DNA from: Aliarcobacter skirrowii CCUG 10374
GTDB taxonomy: Bacteria > Campylobacterota > Campylobacteria > Campylobacterales > Arcobacteraceae
Reading direction: 5' to 3'
Length of the DNA: 64,000 nucleotides
NCBI RefSeq assembly: GCF_003544835.1
Contig: NZ_CP032099.1
Location: forward strand, 1,550,001 to 1,614,000
The notes below the pieces were generated by a model, which saw nothing but the letters and a program-made list of their open reading frames with translations, was not told the origin of the DNA and did not search any database. Shown in pieces: positions 63,138 through 64,000 of the stretch. Each line of letters begins with the position of its first letter. Position 1 is the stretch's first letter. Position numbers and translations under genes: made by a program.

Positions 63138-64000
63138 TATGTACTCTCTCTTTCTATTACACCATCTTCAATCATTTTTTGTGCAACTGCCAACATTCTT
63201 CTTTGCGCTGCTTCAATATCTTTAATTTTAACTTTCGTAAGCATTTCACTCTCTTCATTAAATCTATCTCTAACCCTTTGAGACATTGCACTTGTAACTT
63301 TTCTAATCTGCTCTTCTGTAGCATTTTTCATAGCAACTACAACATCAGCTGATTCAACACCTTGAATAATTTTCATAATGTACTCTGTATCTAAATTTAA
63401 TAAATCTTCAAATACAAACATATTATCTTTAATTCTATTTGCTAAAGATGTATCAATACCATTAATATTTTTAAGAATATCAATAGCTTTTGGTCCCATT
63501 TTATTCAACATATCAGCAACAACCTTAACTCCACCAACATCTACAATTGATGATAATAAAGATTCTAATTTTCTCTCTAGAACTGCTGAAATAGTTCTTA
63601 CAACATCTGGAGAAACATCTTTAATAGTAGCTATTTGAATACTTACTTTTACTCTTGTTTCTTCATCTAATTCCATTAAAACATCAGCTGATTTTGATGG
63701 ATCCATATGAGATAGAATAACTGCAATTGTATGAGGTGATTCATCTTTAATAAAATCGCTTAACTGTTTTGGATTAACTCCATCAAGATATGAAAATGCT
63801 TGATTTGCTAATTTCATTCTAGAAAGTTTTTCTAAAACTTCATCTGCTGCTTCCTGCCCGATAGATTTATATAAAATTTCTTTTGCAAAATCGTAACCAC
63901 CTGAACTTATAAAGCCTTTTGTTCTTGTGTATAAATGGAACTCTTCAAGAATTGCTAAAGAGACCTCTTTATTTATTGATTGAATTTGAGTAATTGCTGT
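63137..64000 (-). CDS. fliG: Flagellar motor switch protein FliG, N-terminus cut by window edge
   Basis: The frame is open to position 64000, giving about 288 of the usual 335-345 residues (the first internal Met is at 63817, but the frame continues to the edge). FliG_N landmarks FHLYTRTKGFISSGGYDFAKEIL and the middle domain QAFSYLDGVNPKQLSDFIKDESPHTIAVILSHMDPSKSADVLMEL (ends given) are clear, and the C-terminal torque helices (NMFVFEDLLNLDTEYIMKI) with charged residues that face the stator are present. FliG couples stator movement to rotation. It heads fliG-fliH. Confidence 0.93.
   Translation of the reverse strand, partial: TAITQIQSINKEVSLAILEEFHLYTRTKGFISSGGYDFAKEILYKSIGQEAADEVLEKLSRMKLANQAFSYLDGVNPKQLSDFIKDESPHTIAVILSHMDPSKSADVLMELDEETRVKVSIQIATIKDVSPDVVRTISAVLERKLESLLSSIVDVGGVKVVADMLNKMGPKAIDILKNINGIDTSLANRIKDNMFVFEDLLNLDTEYIMKIIQGVESADVVVAMKNATEEQIRKVTSAMSQRVRDRFNEESEMLTKVKIKDIEAAQRRMLAVAQKMIEDGVIEREST

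Noticed and set aside
1-64000. CRISPR arrays, insertion sequences, phage or integrase genes
   Set aside because: No spacer-repeat pattern, transposase or integrase motif was seen; the only long repeats are the tRNA block and the paralogous gene pairs.

Overview
The window is AT-rich chromosomal DNA from a campylobacterotal bacterium, most likely Arcobacter/Aliarcobacter or a close relative. This rests on protein character and on gene neighbourhoods I remember from Campylobacter and Helicobacter (gmk / acidic protein / ABC ATPase / tsf / rpsB; nfu / small TPR-like protein / murE; aroQ / pepQ / folK; aroQ / amidohydrolase / sppA), combined with a compact single flagellar cluster unlike the scattered genes of those genera. 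No database search was possible.

Layout. 1-9.2 kb (minus strand): housekeeping genes: gmk (cut by the left edge), an acidic protein, a LolD-type ATPase, tsf, rpsB with a structured leader, murE, a TPR-like protein, an Nfu scaffold, a 37-residue membrane peptide, and ileS. 9.3-11.3 kb: mqo (malate:quinone oxidoreductase) and pncC. 11.3-12.1 kb: a four-gene tRNA set (Lys-Glu-Val-Asp) present twice in tandem behind a consensus sigma70 promoter.

12.1-29.9 kb (plus strand): what I read as a short-chain carboxylate (acetate) island. It has a Cache-domain histidine kinase and OmpR-type regulator, a VC_2705-type sodium:solute symporter, two yjcH-actP pairs, two copies of an uncharacterised module (cNMP-binding/CBS/nucleotidyltransferase protein plus DnaQ-like exonuclease, one copy broken by a stop codon), a CDF exporter, and ackA, pta and a second ackA. 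Three promoters here share direct repeats of GCTAY at 11-bp spacing ending exactly 10 bp before the -10 hexamer, as expected for an OmpR-family activator; the adjacent regulator is the obvious candidate. The inferred pathway is carboxylate sensing, uptake by ActP-type symporters and interconversion with acetyl-CoA by AckA/Pta.

30-38 kb: sppA, an amidohydrolase, aroQ, pepQ, folK, two different mnmA paralogues, a flavin-reductase-fold protein and an MFS transporter. 38.2-64 kb (all minus strand): an almost gap-free flagellar cluster. In transcription order it runs fliG (cut by the right edge), fliH, fliN, flgD, two hook genes, a coiled-coil protein, a periplasmic TPR protein, a FlaG-like protein, fliY, flgJ (rod-binding part), a FlgN-like chaperone, a FlgA-like protein, flhF, flhG, a membrane protein, fliE, flgC, fliK, fliR, flhB, a second TPR protein, fliI, flgL, flhA. 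The promoters I can see inside it are extended -10 sigma70 types. Two housekeeping neighbourhoods in the window lack the flagellar genes (fliR; flhF/flhG) they carry in Campylobacter or Helicobacter, suggesting the ancestral flagellar set was displaced.
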